64,000 nucleotides of DNA, taken from positions 302,372-366,371 of the forward strand of contig NW_004451013.1 of NCBI RefSeq assembly GCF_000321225.1. Direction: 5' to 3'. The notes under the pieces were generated by a model. That model was not told the origin of the DNA, did no database searches, and was given only the letters and a program-made list of their open reading frames with translations. This stretch comes from Odobenus rosmarus divergens (Eukaryota; Chordata; Mammalia; Carnivora; Odobenidae). Below, piece by piece: positions 11,459-23,330 of this stretch. The number at the start of each line of letters is the position of its first letter. The stretch's first letter is position 1. The position numbers and the translations under genes were made by a program.

Positions 11459-11475
11459 GATTTCATTTATATTTA

Positions 11476-13504
11476 AACATTATAGAAAAATGTTTTTAAA
11501 TATAAAGATAATACTAGGGGTAGAATGCTCTTGGGATATAGCAAAATAAAGTGGAAATCAATCATTCATTTAAGTCCATATAGTATCCTATTGTAATTTT
11601 GCTTACAAGCTGATATGGAAACAAATGTGAGGATCTACTTAGGAACCTTACATTTCCAGAAACGGCTATGGGGGAACTAGAGAAATATGCTATAGCTAGA
11701 AGACATGGGAGGGATGCAGAAATGGAATTCAGACATGATCATGTGCCTTCATTTGTACCCATAGGATCATAAGTCTAGGCAAAAATATGTAACTGCACTC
11801 TCACACATGACAGAGATGAGTGATTCATTGGCGTGTGTAATGTAGACACACCCCTGGGGAGTTAACCAGCTGTTCTTATCTTCTCTTAAACCGGTTTGAG
11901 TTGGTGATGGCTTGAAGCCATCTCTTTGTTCTTTATCCATATAATTTGAAGACAGGCCAATCTGTTTCCATGAGGTGCATTAATGGAAGTATAATCCCTT
12001 TTAATGCAGGCTAAAGCCCATCAAGAAAAGCATATCCCCACATTCCTGCTCAGGGCTACTGTATCCTCAGGATGTTTGTGTGGAGCCACCATTAGTATTT
12101 AATAGGAGCTGGGCATGTGCATCAAGAAGATAATATAGTACCTGAGAATTGGAAAGAGCTATATAATATTAGGGTTTTCTTGTGGAATGGAAATAAAAAT
12201 GATTGAAATCCTGGTATAAGAAAAAAGTATATTCACTTTAACTGTCTTCTTTGGTGGTATTTATAGAAACAACCTTTATTCTTCTCCAACAGCTTTCCTA
12301 ACTGTGGAAAAAATAAATGAACTCAAGATAATGCAATGTAATATATAAAGCCTTAACCTGTAATTGACCTATGTACCATTCAAGTACAAATAGCCATTTG
12401 GCTGGACTTTTGGAAGGGGTTAAGGTGGACCACTTAAAAATTTACTTTCAGTTGAGGACAAAGTAAAAGATTCTTTGGTGTGTCTCTGGGTATATGCTTG
12501 TGCATACATGTATGCGGTGATTCTGTAGCACGTGAGGAGATGTAGGAAAAACAGTCAACGATCTCATTCAAATAAGGAATGTTTTATTTTCTAAGTTGAT
12601 TTGCTCAAAGAGACTGTCTTTTCAAGGCTGTTGGCTTAAAAAAAATTACAACACATGTTTCAAGACTTTCCTCTTAAATTCCTCTTTCTGGTCCTAGTAA
12701 GATAAAAATAATTTATTTTTAAAAACATCCTAATAAACCTGTGATTGATTAAAATGGGGAGATTTAAAAAATTCTAATTATCTTTCCCCAATTATCATTA
12801 AGCTTAGCATGATGAGGCTTAATGGCCTCCCTCACATTTTTTAAATCGACTGCCCCAGATCCTCACATTCGAATTCAATAAGCACTCCTTGTTTGAAGTA
12901 GAACTGTATTTCCAATAGAAGGTTTCCTTAAATGAGATCCCTAAATAAAAGGGAAAGTTTTCCTCTTTTCCCCTCCAAGGAGGTGGTGGGTGTGGGGCCT
13001 GGGCTGGGAGGCCTTATAAGCTATCATGTCCCAATGCTGAACTGCTTATTGGATAGTTTGTAACACTTAACCAAGAAGGCACGACCTTTCAGAAATCATG
13101 TCTTTAGAGACTCCATGCACTTTGTTAGAAGCTGTGTTGTTAAATTCAGATAAATCAACACTTGCTTTTACTGAGGATTGTGACTTTTCATTTGAGTCTA
13201 TACTGAATTCAAGGTAATTAAATTTTTAAAATTTAATTTTCTTTCTTAAACACCATATGTGCTGTTTTAATTGTGCTTCTGTGAGGACATTTCATTTCTA
13301 AAAAGTCAATCCTATTATTTAAATCTCCTTAAATTTTATAACTCTCCATTACTTATTTTGGAGCTCTCTTTAGTAAACTCTAAAGGGATGACTTGTCTAT
13401 TTATATTTCCATGATTTTTGAGGTAATTCATTCTGAATATTTATCATATTGTCATATATACACAATAAACTGAAGTGTTTTTGTTTTTAATCTCACGATT
13501 TTCT
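11476..13504. other. Unique-looking intergenic sequence
   Basis: AT-rich sequence with no gene and no repeat I can name confidently. A slightly GC-richer patch near 12960-13100 includes CCTCCAAGGAGGTGGTGGG and ATGTCTTTAGAGACTC, without further support for function. Confidence 0.4.
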
Positions 13505-13521
13505 AAAAAATGTTTCTATCA

Positions 13522-13616
13522 GTGGGGTGCCTGGCTGGCTCAGTAGGTAGAGCATGTGACTCTTGATCTCAGGGTCGTTAGTTAGAGCCCAATGTTGGGT
13601 GTGGAGACTACTTAAA
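13522..13616 (+). mobile_element. Short, older CAN SINE
   Basis: It reads GGGGTGCCTGGCTGGCTCAG, TGACTCTTGATCTCAGGGTC, GAGCCCAATGTTGGGTG and an A-run. The short body without the CT-rich part marks an older subtype. Flanks AAAAAATGTTTCTATCA (13505-13521) and AAAAAATGTGTCCGTCA (13617-13633) fit a decayed duplication. Confidence 0.8.
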
Positions 13617-13657
13617 AAAAAATGTGTCCGTCAAAAAATAAGCTAAATTTTAAGTAT

Positions 13658-13686
13658 AACAAAACAAAACAAAACAAAACAAAACC
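13658..13686. repeat. (AAAAC)n microsatellite
   Basis: About six AAAAC units in a row. Confidence 0.95.
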
Positions 13687-14599
13687 CATTTGCTTCAGTC
13701 TCAGATCTATTTATTCTTTCTATGGTTGATCCCTTCCAATTTTTTTCTCTTTATTCTTACTAAAAAAGAAAAACCTTGCTTTTTCTTTGACCAGGTCTCC
13801 TTTTTTTTCTTGTTATGCTTCATTTTTTAAAATCTTTTATTTTTTCCTTTGTGACTATTAGTGGAATTTTCAGCTAATAGTTTGTTAGGTTGGAAAATAT
13901 AGGTTCATTCAATTTCTAAATCTCTTGCTTTTAAGGATTTCTCCAGCAGGTGGTACTAAAACACTGTAAAAAGATAGAGTCACAACTCAGCAATTTTAGT
14001 CACCTGGAAAAAAAAAAAATCTCTGCTGGGTCATGAGGTTGTTGCAGGTAAAGAAGGTATGTTTGCAAACAACAAACATTTTGCACTTGAAAAATCTTAG
14101 CACTGCATACATTTAAACTACTACCCATAGTTTAGTCAGACCTTCTCTTTTGTACAAAAGAAATCGATATTCTTATAGAAATAGTAGGAGTTTATATGAC
14201 TATGTTTATCTCTGTAGGGGAAAATGGATTGAGACAATCTTTGTCTCCAAAGAGTTTGCTAAGTGTTGTATAAAATATTATGTCAAATCTGCATAAAATC
14301 AGAATTAAAAATGTATTTATTAGTATCCATATGGTTATGTTCCCATTTTGACACGAGGGAATTGGTACACATACTCTAACGCCTATTAGTGTTAATGGGA
14401 ATTATATGTGTAAATCCCTAAGTCCCAGCGCATTGAGATGAAAATCTCCGTCAGGATTTTAAAATCTGCATTTGTATTGCTTTTGGTTATGAAGAAACTA
14501 AAAGTACGGTAGTTGTTCTTCTATCTTAAAACTTGGTAGGGATAAGTTGCACCTGAAACAACAGACCTTGAAGTGTTATTTATTCCAGTTAAACATTCA

Positions 14600-15330
14600 G
14601 TTTTAGTGTGATGATCCATTCGGAGCCAAAAACTAGAGAGGTTTCTCAGATTGCCAACCCTGAGTTCTGGAATGTAGCCATCCCCAAAGAGCTACCACAG
14701 CTGTTCCCATAGTAGCAGAGAGGTTGCTCCTGGGTCTCGCTTCCAAGAAGAAATATCTTCCTTTCGAAGCCAGTTCTAGCACATTAAAAACAGCAGAGCT
14801 TTCTTCTCCCTCCCAACCCTTATCTTTGCAGCTCCTTCTGCCTCCCCCGCAGTTGGGCTGTGCCGTCTCCCGGGCACCTGTTGTTTCTGGGATCTTTGGA
14901 ACACCACCTGAGTTTGAAGCTGGTCCCCAGGGACCCTGTCAAAGTAGGTTTTTTTCCAGAATACCCCAGGCCCAGGCAACGGGGAGTAAATACCAGCTGT
15001 ACTGCAGCAACGGACGCTTCCTGACACTTCCGGTTTGGCACCTCCCCAGGAAAATGAAGCGGGGCTTTTGACAGCTGCGAGATCTTGTGCCCTACAGATC
15101 TAGAAGATTCTTGGGCCAAGAAGGAAGCCCTTCCATGCAGGAATGCAAGGAGCCGGCCAGTCTTCTCAGCTGTCTTTCGCAGCTCTGCTTTTCTGAGCTT
15201 CGGCCTGCCTAGCTGACTAAGAAGCAGGATCCCTTGAAGAGTCTATGTGGTCTCCATCCAGCTGCTTTCTCTGCCTCCCTTGGTCCCAAAGGCTTTCTGG
15301 CCCTACTTAAAAGCCCTTCTGTTCTTGAAA
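14600..15330. promoter_or_regulatory. GC-rich non-repeat block, candidate enhancer
   Basis: The block is clearly richer in G+C than its surroundings, has scattered CpGs and no recognisable transposon. Binding-site-like words cluster in it: GATA type (CTTATCTTTG, about 14819), two ETS cores on the minus strand (AGGAAGC at 15016-15022 and CCGGAAGTG at 15025-15033) and a TEAD-like GGAATG near 15143. Open frames occur on both strands, which suggests composition rather than a gene. Enhancer function is inference; it lies about 31 kb beyond the ADGRL4 stop codon. Confidence 0.3.
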
Positions 15331-16660
15331 ATGTATTTCCAGTCACTGGAGACTTCAGTTTTCTGCACTGGATAAGTTGATTAGCCCATATTTATTGGGT
15401 ATCACCAATGTGGCCGACTATATGAGGGATTGGGGAAAAGATCCTCATTCTTTTCCAATTTTCTCAACCCTCTTGATTCTGACTAACTGGGGCTTTGAAG
15501 TAAACTAGCCTTTTCTTTCCTTTCCTTCTTCTGGGCTGGCTGTGTCGACCGTTTCCACCTCTGCTTGTGGTATTTGCCCAGGTGACAGATGTCCCATATC
15601 AATCTGGCCTTCTGTGTTTAATGAGCGGGTTTTAAAATGCATGACTGGAGTCAGTGTATACTATAGATAGGTAATTCCCTCTGGTTTGAGGAAAAGATGA
15701 AAAAAAAAAGTCTTTTATGTTACCCTGAAAATTCACTCTCCTTTATATCTTGTTGGTTTTTAATTTCTAAAGCAAAAGAAAAAAAAATTTTTTTTTTCTT
15801 TTCCATTTCATGCTCAAGACAGACTGGAGAAGTACAACACCAGCACCATGTGGTTAGTAATGGTTTGCTTCGCTGATGGAGCAAATTGGTTGTTGACAAT
15901 GGTTGACTACCATGGACACTGCCTAATAAGGGAAAGAGGCGTTTTATTGATTATGAGAGAAAAGTACCCGAACTGGGTTTTGTCCCTTTAAATTTTATGG
16001 ACTATAAAATGGAGACCTTGTACCTCTTAAATTTGAACTTAGTCTGATATTACAATTACTTTTACTATTACTCTATTCATGATCTCGAAAAGGGTGTACA
16101 TATTCACAGGGGAAAAAATCCTACTCCTTCGCAGGTATGTTGCTAAGAAATACTTGCACAAGTGCGCATGCAGGGAAAAATTCAAAGCAAAAGATAAATG
16201 TTTAAGGGGAGTTCTGAGGTCACGGCTAAAAATTTTTGATTTGAAGTCATTACTCCAAGTCGAATATAACAATATTTCTTTAGCACAGGATCCTCAATCC
16301 ATATCTCATTTACCATCTTTAAATCCTTAATCCTCTAACACCAATTCAAATAACTGCTCTTACTAGCTTCCCAGCTTTGGGTCACTATTCAAGGAGAAGT
16401 TACAGGCAGTGAAATCAGAAGGGCTTGCTGGCAGGTAGGTAAAGGATGTCAAGGCAGGCCTGCATGACTCATAAACAAGCAGAGCTTATGAATTATCTAT
16501 TAAACAAATGTTTTCTGAGTACTGTGCAAGGCAATGGGGGCAGTGACCGAAAAAATCCCCATTCTCAAAAATTGCCACTGTTTCCCCGGGACTCATGGTC
16601 TGGGAAGGCAGGTTGATACAGAGGAAATGACAGGACCTAATCACAGCCATGAACCGAGTA
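15331..16660. other. Unassigned intergenic sequence
   Basis: I found no gene or named repeat. Around 16079-16272 both strands are open for about 200 nt, but neither translation is recognisable. Confidence 0.35.
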
Positions 16661-16664
16661 ATTC

Positions 16665-16875
16665 TGAATGTCATGTGCCTGCTAAGCGCCTAATATACAC
16701 CATCTCGCTAATCTTCACAACAGCCTTATGAAATATATATTATTATCTCCATCTTACCAGGGAGGCAATTAAGGCTTAGAGAGATTACGGCACCTGGCTA
16801 AGGTATTCCTTATTAAGTGACAAAGACATCACTCGAACCCAGGATTGTCAGGCTTCTGAGACTGAGGTCTTCCTC
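16665..16875 (-). repeat. MIR SINE, reverse
   Basis: It has reversed MIR words: TGCCTGCTAAGCGCCTAATA, CTTCACAACAGCCTTATGA, GAGGCAATTAAGGCTTAGAG and CACTCGAACCCAGGATTGTC. Confidence 0.8.
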
Positions 16876-17480
16876 CATGCCTTGCTGTTCCTTCTCTTGG
16901 GAATTGAAAGGATCAAGTCAAACTTTCTGCCAGGAACACGGAGGTGAACAGGTAAGGTTTCATGGAGAAGGCCTTTCTTGGGATCGGGGAATACGTTTTC
17001 TTGGCACATCTCATTAGCTAACTTAAAAAGGAGGTGTTGGAGTGTTGCTAGGTAGTTTATATTTTATTCCATTGCAAGTTGGAAAAATACCTTGCTTCAG
17101 AGCTTTGTTTTTGTATATATTCTTTGTGGGGTGGATCACATTACAGGCAACTTGGAGAAAATGTTTATAGTTGTACAGGCTGAGAATCTGGTCCTTCCCC
17201 AACACACATTTTAATGTATAGCAAAACACAGCCACAATATAGTCCTGCTGTTCCTGAAGCAAAGCTTGATTCTGGGACGTATAAACAGGAGCGTAACTAT
17301 AGAAAACGTGAGTTGATCCTCACTGTCCTTAGCATTTGCAAAGCTTTGGTAGGAGCCTCATGTTTAGCACTGACCAAAGACATTTCAACAGATATGTGGA
17401 ACCTGGAGAGAATCCAGGGGAGAGAGCAGGAATGATGTAAAGATTCCTCATGCAGAGAAGGCTGCCTTGCGTAAAGTAAA
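16876..17480. other. Unassigned intergenic sequence
   Basis: No gene or confident repeat is visible here. Confidence 0.35.
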
Positions 17481-17484
17481 TAAT

Positions 17485-17645
17485 TCAATTCAACAAACGC
17501 TCATGTGCAAGGTACCCTGGTGGGAAAGGCACAGCCCAAGAGGGCTGGGCCCACATCTGTTTTATTAATATGTCCACGGTTCTTTGCCCAGTTCTAGGTA
17601 CATAGTAGCACTTCAGGTCTTATGTGATGAATTAGGGCCTTAGAA
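17485..17645 (+). repeat. L2-type 3' end fragments
   Basis: The part CTGTTTTATTAATATGTCC, GTTCTAGGTACATAGTAGCA resembles an L2 3' end in forward orientation. ATTCAACAAACGCTCATG just before it looks like a reversed L2 end. Confidence 0.45.
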
Positions 17646-17742
17646 TCGGGTAGGAAGGCAAAAATAAGGGCAGGTCTGCAATCCAAGGAACAAGAGGTAA
17701 GCAGTACAATAAATGCACAAAGAGGGAAGAAAAGGATTCATT

Positions 17743-17949
17743 TTTTTAGAAAAGATTTTATTTATTGTGAGAGAGAGAGAGGGAGAGCGAGTGCAAGCTG
17801 GGGGAGCAGCAGAGGGAGAGAGAATCTTAAGCAGGCTCCATGCTCAGCATAGAGTCCAATGCGGGGCTCCATCTCACGACCCTGAGATTATGACCTGAGC
17901 CAAAATCAAGAATCAGGCGCTTAACGGACTGAGCCACCCAGGCGCCCCT
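17743..17949 (-). mobile_element. CAN SINE
   Basis: Full element on the minus strand, head GGGGCGCCTGGGTGGCTCAG, then an older TTGATTTTGGCTCAGGTC-type middle and CT-rich tail. It is flanked by perfect 13-nt duplications AAAAGGATTCATT (17730-17742 and 17950-17962). Confidence 0.95.
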
Positions 17950-17962
17950 AAAAGGATTCATT

Positions 17963-18265
17963 CTGACTGGATTATCACTGAAGCCTTCATGGAGCACTTC
18001 AGTGTTCGAGACAGGCTTTGGACAATGGGGAAACTTTCCACAGGATAAAGAGAATGTACATTTCTGGAGATGGGGTCAGTCTGTGAGGAGAAGTAACGTT
18101 AAGAGTTAATGCCGTCCGTGGAATGCAGAATGCAAGAGCTACAGTATGAAGTTCATGGGGGAAACTGAAACAGAAAACAAGACTGGAAATTAAGTTGATT
18201 TCAGGTTACAAAGCCTGGAATGTCATGTTAGGAATTTTGTACTTTATTCTTTAGGCAGCGGAGGA
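17963..18265 (-). repeat. L2 LINE fragment, reverse
   Basis: Reversed L2 3' region words such as GAAGCCTTCATGGAGCAC, GAATGCAGAATGCAAGAG and GTACTTTATTCTTTAGGCAG are present in the usual order. The fragment resumes after a MIR at about 18480-18690. Confidence 0.5.
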
Positions 18266-18269
18266 AATG

Positions 18270-18465
18270 AGCACGGATATTTATTGAACTATGGTAATAG
18301 CAAGTTTTATAGTGAGTAAATATGCAATTTACAAACATTATCTTACTTAATCCTCAAAACCAAGCTGAGGCTTAGAGAGTTGAAGTAATATTCCCAAAGT
18401 CACCTATCGGGCTAATCGCATATCTGCCTGAATCTAGATCTGTTTGACTCCAGAGCAGGGCTAGG
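18270..18465 (-). repeat. MIR SINE, reverse
   Basis: ACATTATCTTACTTAATCCT, GCTGAGGCTTAGAGAGTTGA and TGTTTGACTCCAGAGCAGG follow the reversed MIR order. Confidence 0.75.
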
Positions 18466-18479
18466 AAATATTATACTAA

Positions 18480-18690
18480 ACTGCTGTATTATCAAAAGCT
18501 TTTGGAGGAGGAAGGGATATGACTGAAACCATATCATCAGTTTAAAGGGTGCAGTGGAAGTAATGAAACCAATAAGAGTATTGCAATAGTCCAAGGAAAT
18601 ATCATTTAAGGCAGAGCTATAGAAATGACAGGGGCAGTGAAAAGTGGAACCTGGCCATGTAAGTAATGTCAAAGGTAATCTAACAAGGCC
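18480..18690 (-). repeat. L2 LINE fragment, reverse
   Basis: AGTATTGCAATAGTCCAAGG and GGGATATGACTGAAACC resemble the reversed L2 ORF2 end. It is probably the same element as 17963-18265. Confidence 0.45.
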
Positions 18691-19049
18691 TCAAACAGTT
18701 TGAATTTGGGGATGTAGTTGTCATTAATGCAAACAGCAAAAGAATCCCAATTCTTTCTCCTTTTAGACACATTGAATGCTTTTTCTGTCTTTTTGTGGTT
18801 GGGTGGAGTCACCTGGTTAATTAGAAACAATAAGTTATACATGGGAGGGAAGTGCATTATTCTTTGCCTGAGTATTTAATCACCAATGACCCTCCAGAGC
18901 TCTCTCTTTTCCTCTATCATTGTGACTTACAATTTCTGAGAAGGAGAGTTCTCTTTCAGCCTGGTCCTTGAGTGGCTATAAGGAGCAAAGACCCTGTTGA
19001 CCCATGAAAGGCATGTTCTGTGAATGACAAAACACAAAACAAAAGAACC

Positions 19050-19130
19050 CCACTCTTGTTATAAACCACTGAAGTTTTAGGTTTATTTGTTACTGTAGCA
19101 AAGCTCGCGCTGACTAGTATAAGGGATGAG
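19050..19130 (+). repeat. End of a decayed MaLR-type LTR
   Basis: TATAAACCACTGAAGTTTTAGG, TTATTTGTTACTGTAGCAAA and GCTGACTAGTATA are the LTR 3' end; the 5' part is too decayed to place. Confidence 0.55.
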
Positions 19131-19137
19131 GGAACTA

Positions 19138-19335
19138 GCTAACATTTATGGAGGACTTACTATGTGATGTGTTTTCATGAATTATCGTATTTAGTTCTCA
19201 GAAGGAATGTAGTAAGTAGATACCATTATTATCTCTAGATTTCAGTGAGGATCTGAGATATGGTGTTGTTAAGAGAGTTTGGCTGATGATTTCTTAGCCA
19301 AACACTCAAGCCAGGATATGATCATGTCTAGGCAA
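19138..19335 (-). repeat. MIR SINE, reverse
   Basis: GAGGACTTACTATGTGATG, TATCGTATTTAGTTCTCAG and ACCATTATTATCTCTAG fit a reversed MIR. The right end is poorly preserved. Confidence 0.65.
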
Positions 19336-19561
19336 TTTCCCCTGCCCATGACAACATTTTTATATATCATGTTACCCTTTCATCATGTTTTCTGGTCAGG
19401 ATAACTGGATAATGGTTATACAACATTAGTTGAAGAGGGAATAGGTTTCTTATGTGTTGAGAGATTATTATATTTAAAAATATTTTTAGGAAGAGCTGGA
19501 ACTTTTAGAAGCAGAACATTTGGCAGTTTTATACAATGCTTGAGAGAAATGTCAAAGCTAG

Positions 19562-20045
19562 TGTGGTAGAAGAATCATGCCCCCCCCCACAAAGATGTCC
19601 ATATCTTAATCCTCAGAATCTGTGAATATGCTATTTTATACATCAAAGGATTTGGCAGATGTGATTAAGATAAAAATCTTGAGGTGGAAGATTATCCCGG
19701 ATTTTCTGAATGTGCTCAAAGTAATCACAAGTGACTCTCTAAGAGGAAGACAGAAGGTGATATGATGATGGAAAAAAGCAGAGGTCTTAGAGAAAGACTG
19801 TAAGATGCTTGATTGTCAGCTTTCAAGGTGGAGGAATGGGTAGTGAGCCAAGGAGAGCCGGTGGCCTCTTGTAGTGGGAAGAGGGGGGGAAGCAAATCCT
19901 CTCCCAGGCCTTACAGAAGGACTACAGCTCTGTCAACCTAGTTTAAATTTCTGATTTCAGAGCTGCAAGGTAAGAACTTTCTGTGGTTTTAAGTCGTTAG
20001 GTTTGGGGTAATTTATTATAGCAGCGATCGGAAACTGATACAGCG
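19562..20045 (+). mobile_element. MaLR-type solo LTR
   Basis: It shows GATGTCCATATCTTAATCCT, GATGTGATTAAGATAAAAAT, AGATTATCCCGGATTTTC and the end GTAATTTATTATAGCAGCGA followed by GAAACTGATACA. A run of nine C lies near its start. Confidence 0.85.
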
Positions 20046-20394
20046 GTAATGGTAGACTTCGGATTTATCTAAAGCAACTTGCTAGTTTGGGGATGGGTGA
20101 GGTTGTTCCAAGGCAGAATGTAGAGTGAAATGAGAGGGCTAAATACTGACCCCAGGAAAATTGTAAGTTGTCTTTAGGAGGAACTCAAGGGAAGAGGACA
20201 TAGTCAATGGCAAATAGGAAGTAGGCAGCTCTATAGGAGGAGAGCTAGAGGTGGGATGGTTACAGCTCTGCTGTGAGCTTCGTGCTGCTCTCTCTGGAAG
20301 AAATGGTGACATTGATTCATAGGCCAATCACAGCAACGAAAACCTAAGAAAAATAGGACATACATATATGGAGCTCTGGCCCAGGCATCCCAGT

Positions 20395-20625
20395 ACTAAT
20401 AACATAACAACGATATTTTATTGACAGTTTACAGGATGCTGAGGACTGTTCGTTCTAAGGGCTTTATATTTGTTAATATTTTAAACATTGTAACAGCCCT
20501 CTAAAGCGTGCACTATTATTAGCTGAGTTTTGTAAATGGGGAAATGATTTTGTGACAAAGTAGAATTTTAAGTGAAAAATCTAAGAACCCAGGCAATCTG
20601 GCACAGAGTCTATATTCCTAACCCC
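20395..20625 (-). repeat. MIR SINE, reverse
   Basis: GACTGTTCGTTCTAAGGGC, TTGTAACAGCCCTCTAAAG, TTGTAAATGGGGAAATGA and AGAACCCAGGCAATCTGGC follow the reversed MIR order. Confidence 0.7.
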
Positions 20626-20799
20626 AATGCAGATAAATATTTAAGAGAAATACAAAAGAATGACCATGGTAAGTTCAAATCTGTTAGTCCATTTAGTAGA
20701 TACATAACCTTGGAAAATTTTTTTGTCCTTTTTTTCTTGTTTTTAAAATAAGTACGATAATAGCAGTACCTATTTCATATGGCTGCTAGGAAGTACGCT

Positions 20800-21300
20800 G
20801 TACCAGACCCTCTTGGTTGTAGATAGTAGAAACCCAACCCAGAAAGGCTTAAACCACCCTCTCATCCCACTGAATAGGAAGGGTGGACTTCTTACAAAGG
20901 CTCTGAGGTGGTTCCCAGATGGGAAGAAGATCGGGAACTCTTGGAAAGGAGAGAAACGAAACTCTTTCTGTGGATCCAAGCAATTCAAGTGTCATCAAAG
21001 CTTTTTTCTGCTGGTCTCTCATCCCTCCGTCTATCTGCCTGTGAAATTTGTCCTCTCCTACAGAAGAATGTTTCCCCCCATTCAGTGGGGAACAGGATAT
21101 TTTGGACTTCTCAGGCTCTCCCCGGCCCCCTTCATGAGGACAGGCCCATGATTTGGCCCATAGATATTGCTCAGATCTTATTTCCTTCTGCTCTTCTGGC
21201 TCCTCCCACCAGCCATACTGTTTCCTTCTGTCCTGTGACACTACCGAGCATGCTACCATTGCTGGCCTTCTACTGGAATTCTCCACCCCAGGGTAAAAAT
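20800..21300. other. Unassigned sequence, probably a decayed interspersed repeat
   Basis: TTGTAGATAGTAGAAACCC and AGGCTTAAACC resemble the start of a widespread old mammalian repeat, but I cannot name the family. Long frames are open on both strands (up to 167 codons on the minus strand) with no recognisable protein, so I do not call a gene. Confidence 0.3.
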
Positions 21301-21309
21301 AGTGATGCT

Positions 21310-21545
21310 CAATTATAGAGTATTTATTATGTTCAGATACTGTTCTATGCACTTTATGTATAAATAAATTCCTTCAATACCCAGCATCCAACCTCTGAAA
21401 AAGATGCTATTTTATCTCCACTATACAGATGAAGGAAACTAATTCATAGAAAGGTCTTTTACTCAATGTCACACTGTTAATCAGTAGCAGAGCCACATTT
21501 GAGCCTGGGAAACTTGGCTTCAGAGTCTGTGTCTTTATATTTCCA
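21310..21545 (-). repeat. MIR SINE, reverse
   Basis: AGATACTGTTCTATGCACTT, ATACAGATGAAGGAAACTAA, CAATGTCACACTGTTAATCA and AGCAGAGCCACATTTGAGCC are reversed MIR. Confidence 0.8.
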
Positions 21546-21739
21546 TTTTTACTTCCTGCAGGACTCTGCTCAGATATTACCACCGCAAAGACCTGACCAC
21601 CCTATCGGAAATAATAGTCTTGGTCCTTTCTATCTTTTTTCCATGATCTGTTTTCTTCTAAGTATTTTATAGGCATTTGGCCATTATATTTGTTGGTATT
21701 CTCCACTATCATGTGAGTTCAATAAGAAGTCTTTTTTTA

Positions 21740-21905
21740 AATAAAAATTATTTTAAAAATTGTGGTATCGTTAATACACAGTGTTATATGAGTTTCAGAT
21801 GTACAATATAGTGATTCAACAATTCTGTGCACCTGGTGCTCTTCACAAGTGCCCTCCTTGATCCCCATCACCTAGTCCACCCATCCCCCCCCACCCAGAA
21901 CAGAG
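21740..21905 (-). repeat. L1 fragment, reverse
   Basis: TTGTGGTATCGTTAATACAC, GTTTCAGATGTACAATATAG and CCTTGATCCCCATCACC match reversed L1 3' UTR-type sequence; it ends in a C-rich run. Confidence 0.7.
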
Positions 21906-21954
21906 CATTGATTGTTTTGCTTAGCCACCTGACACAGAAACATTCAAATATTGG

Positions 21955-22480
21955 TCAGATGAATTGAGTGAACTCTTGTGTGCTTACTATGTGCCAAACA
22001 CTATTCTAGATGTTTGGAGTGCATCAAGGATCCTTGCTTTTGCGCAATTCACATTGGATAGGGATTTGGGGGAGCGAAAACAATATAAAAGTAAATTTTT
22101 TAGTTTGTTTGAAGGTGAAACATTCTATGAAATGGGAAGGAAGTAGAGCAGGGAAAAGGAGATTGGGAATGCTGCTTAGGAAGCCTGTTGCTAATTCTAC
22201 ACGAAGACCTAAGGTGAGGGAGTGAACCCTGTGGATACGGAGGTGGGGTTGGGGAGAGCATTTCTGGCAGCAGATATAGCCAGTGCAAAGGCTCTGAGGC
22301 TGAGTTTGATTGGAGCGTTGTCAGTAGTGTGGCTGAGTGGAGTGAGGAGGAAGTCAGAGTGAGGAGTTGAGGTGAAGGAGGTCAGAGGCAGTGGGGGAAG
22401 GGAAGAGCCAGTTCACCAAGAGACTTGAGGCTGACTGTCAGTACTTGAAAAGAAATGATATGGTTTTGCTGAATAAATAA
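21955..22480 (-). repeat. L2 LINE fragment, reverse
   Basis: GTGCTTACTATGTGCCAAAC, TTCTAGATGTTTGGAGTGC, GCAGATATAGCCAGTGCAAA and GGCTCTGAGGCTGAG follow the reversed L2 3' region for about 500 bp. Confidence 0.75.
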
Positions 22481-22954
22481 ATAAATGAGTGATTATTAAA
22501 AAAAGGAAAACTATAACATGCTGGGTCTACTTAAAAAAAAAAAAAATCCTTGGAATGACTGAGCCACTCTGCTTTGGGCTTATGTCTCTTTCCAAATAAA
22601 TCCCATGACCATAACCAAGAACCTAAGTAGCAAGGTTAGTTCACATTTGGTCAGTTGCCCACTTCTCAGAAAAGTAAAACAAAACCCAAAATACTTTCTG
22701 GATAGACAGGTGAGTTAATATGGAAAGTGGTGATTCAGTTTAGTAGCATTGACTGAGATAGGAGGGGAAAGAACAGTTCCCCGACAAGTCAGAGTGGGGT
22801 CCCAGATATGGCTCAGGACAGTAAATATTAGCTAGGGAATAATCCAACAAACAGTAAATTCTAATTAAATTGTAATGCTCTTTTATCTCTTTTAGTCATT
22901 GAGAAACATTCTGTTTGTACTTATGGCATCAACTTCAGATTATCTTTCATTAAA

Positions 22955-23110
22955 CTCACTGTTCCAGGCACTGGGGACATAAAATTAATTGACCAAGATG
23001 TGCCCTCAAGAAGCTCACACTCTAGCGAGACAAAATATAAACAAATCATATTAATCCGACGTGCTCCCTGACATAATGGGGAATGTGCTGCCTGCTATGG
23101 GAACATGCCG
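22955..23110 (-). repeat. L2 LINE fragment, reverse
   Basis: CCAGGCACTGGGGACATAAA, AAGAAGCTCACACTCTAGCG and ATATAAACAAATCATATTAA match the reversed L2 3' region. Confidence 0.65.
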
Positions 23111-23134
23111 GATGGAGCCCTAAGCTTATTATTT

Positions 23135-23330
23135 TCACAAATCAGAGTTTCACGAAGTATTGTCTATGGACTGCTTGTGTCAGAATCACCTTGGGAGCTC
23201 TTCTTAAAATGCAGATTCCTGGGCCCATCCCAGACCTACGGAACGACGATCTCTAGGGATAGAGCTTAGGAATCTGGTTTTATAACACCGCTCCTAATGA
23301 CTCTTACCCACACTAAAATTTGAGAATGAT
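23135..23330 (+). mobile_element. MER5A-like hAT-Charlie nonautonomous element
   Basis: TGTCAGAATCACCTTGGGAG, AAATGCAGATTCCTGGGCCC, CCCAGACCTACGGAA and the end TAAAATTTGAGAATGATTGC match MER5A order and length (about 190 bp). Confidence 0.8.

Noticed and set aside
14724..15119. Frames of 83-115 codons on both strands in the GC-rich block
   Set aside because: GC-rich DNA with few stops; the translations look like nothing known and overlap on opposite strands.
20849..21352. 167-codon minus-strand frame, with overlapping plus-strand frames of 112 and 136 codons
   Set aside because: Long frames on both strands at once, no recognisable domain, no splice or start context, and it runs into a MIR. 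It probably reflects composition or a decayed repeat.
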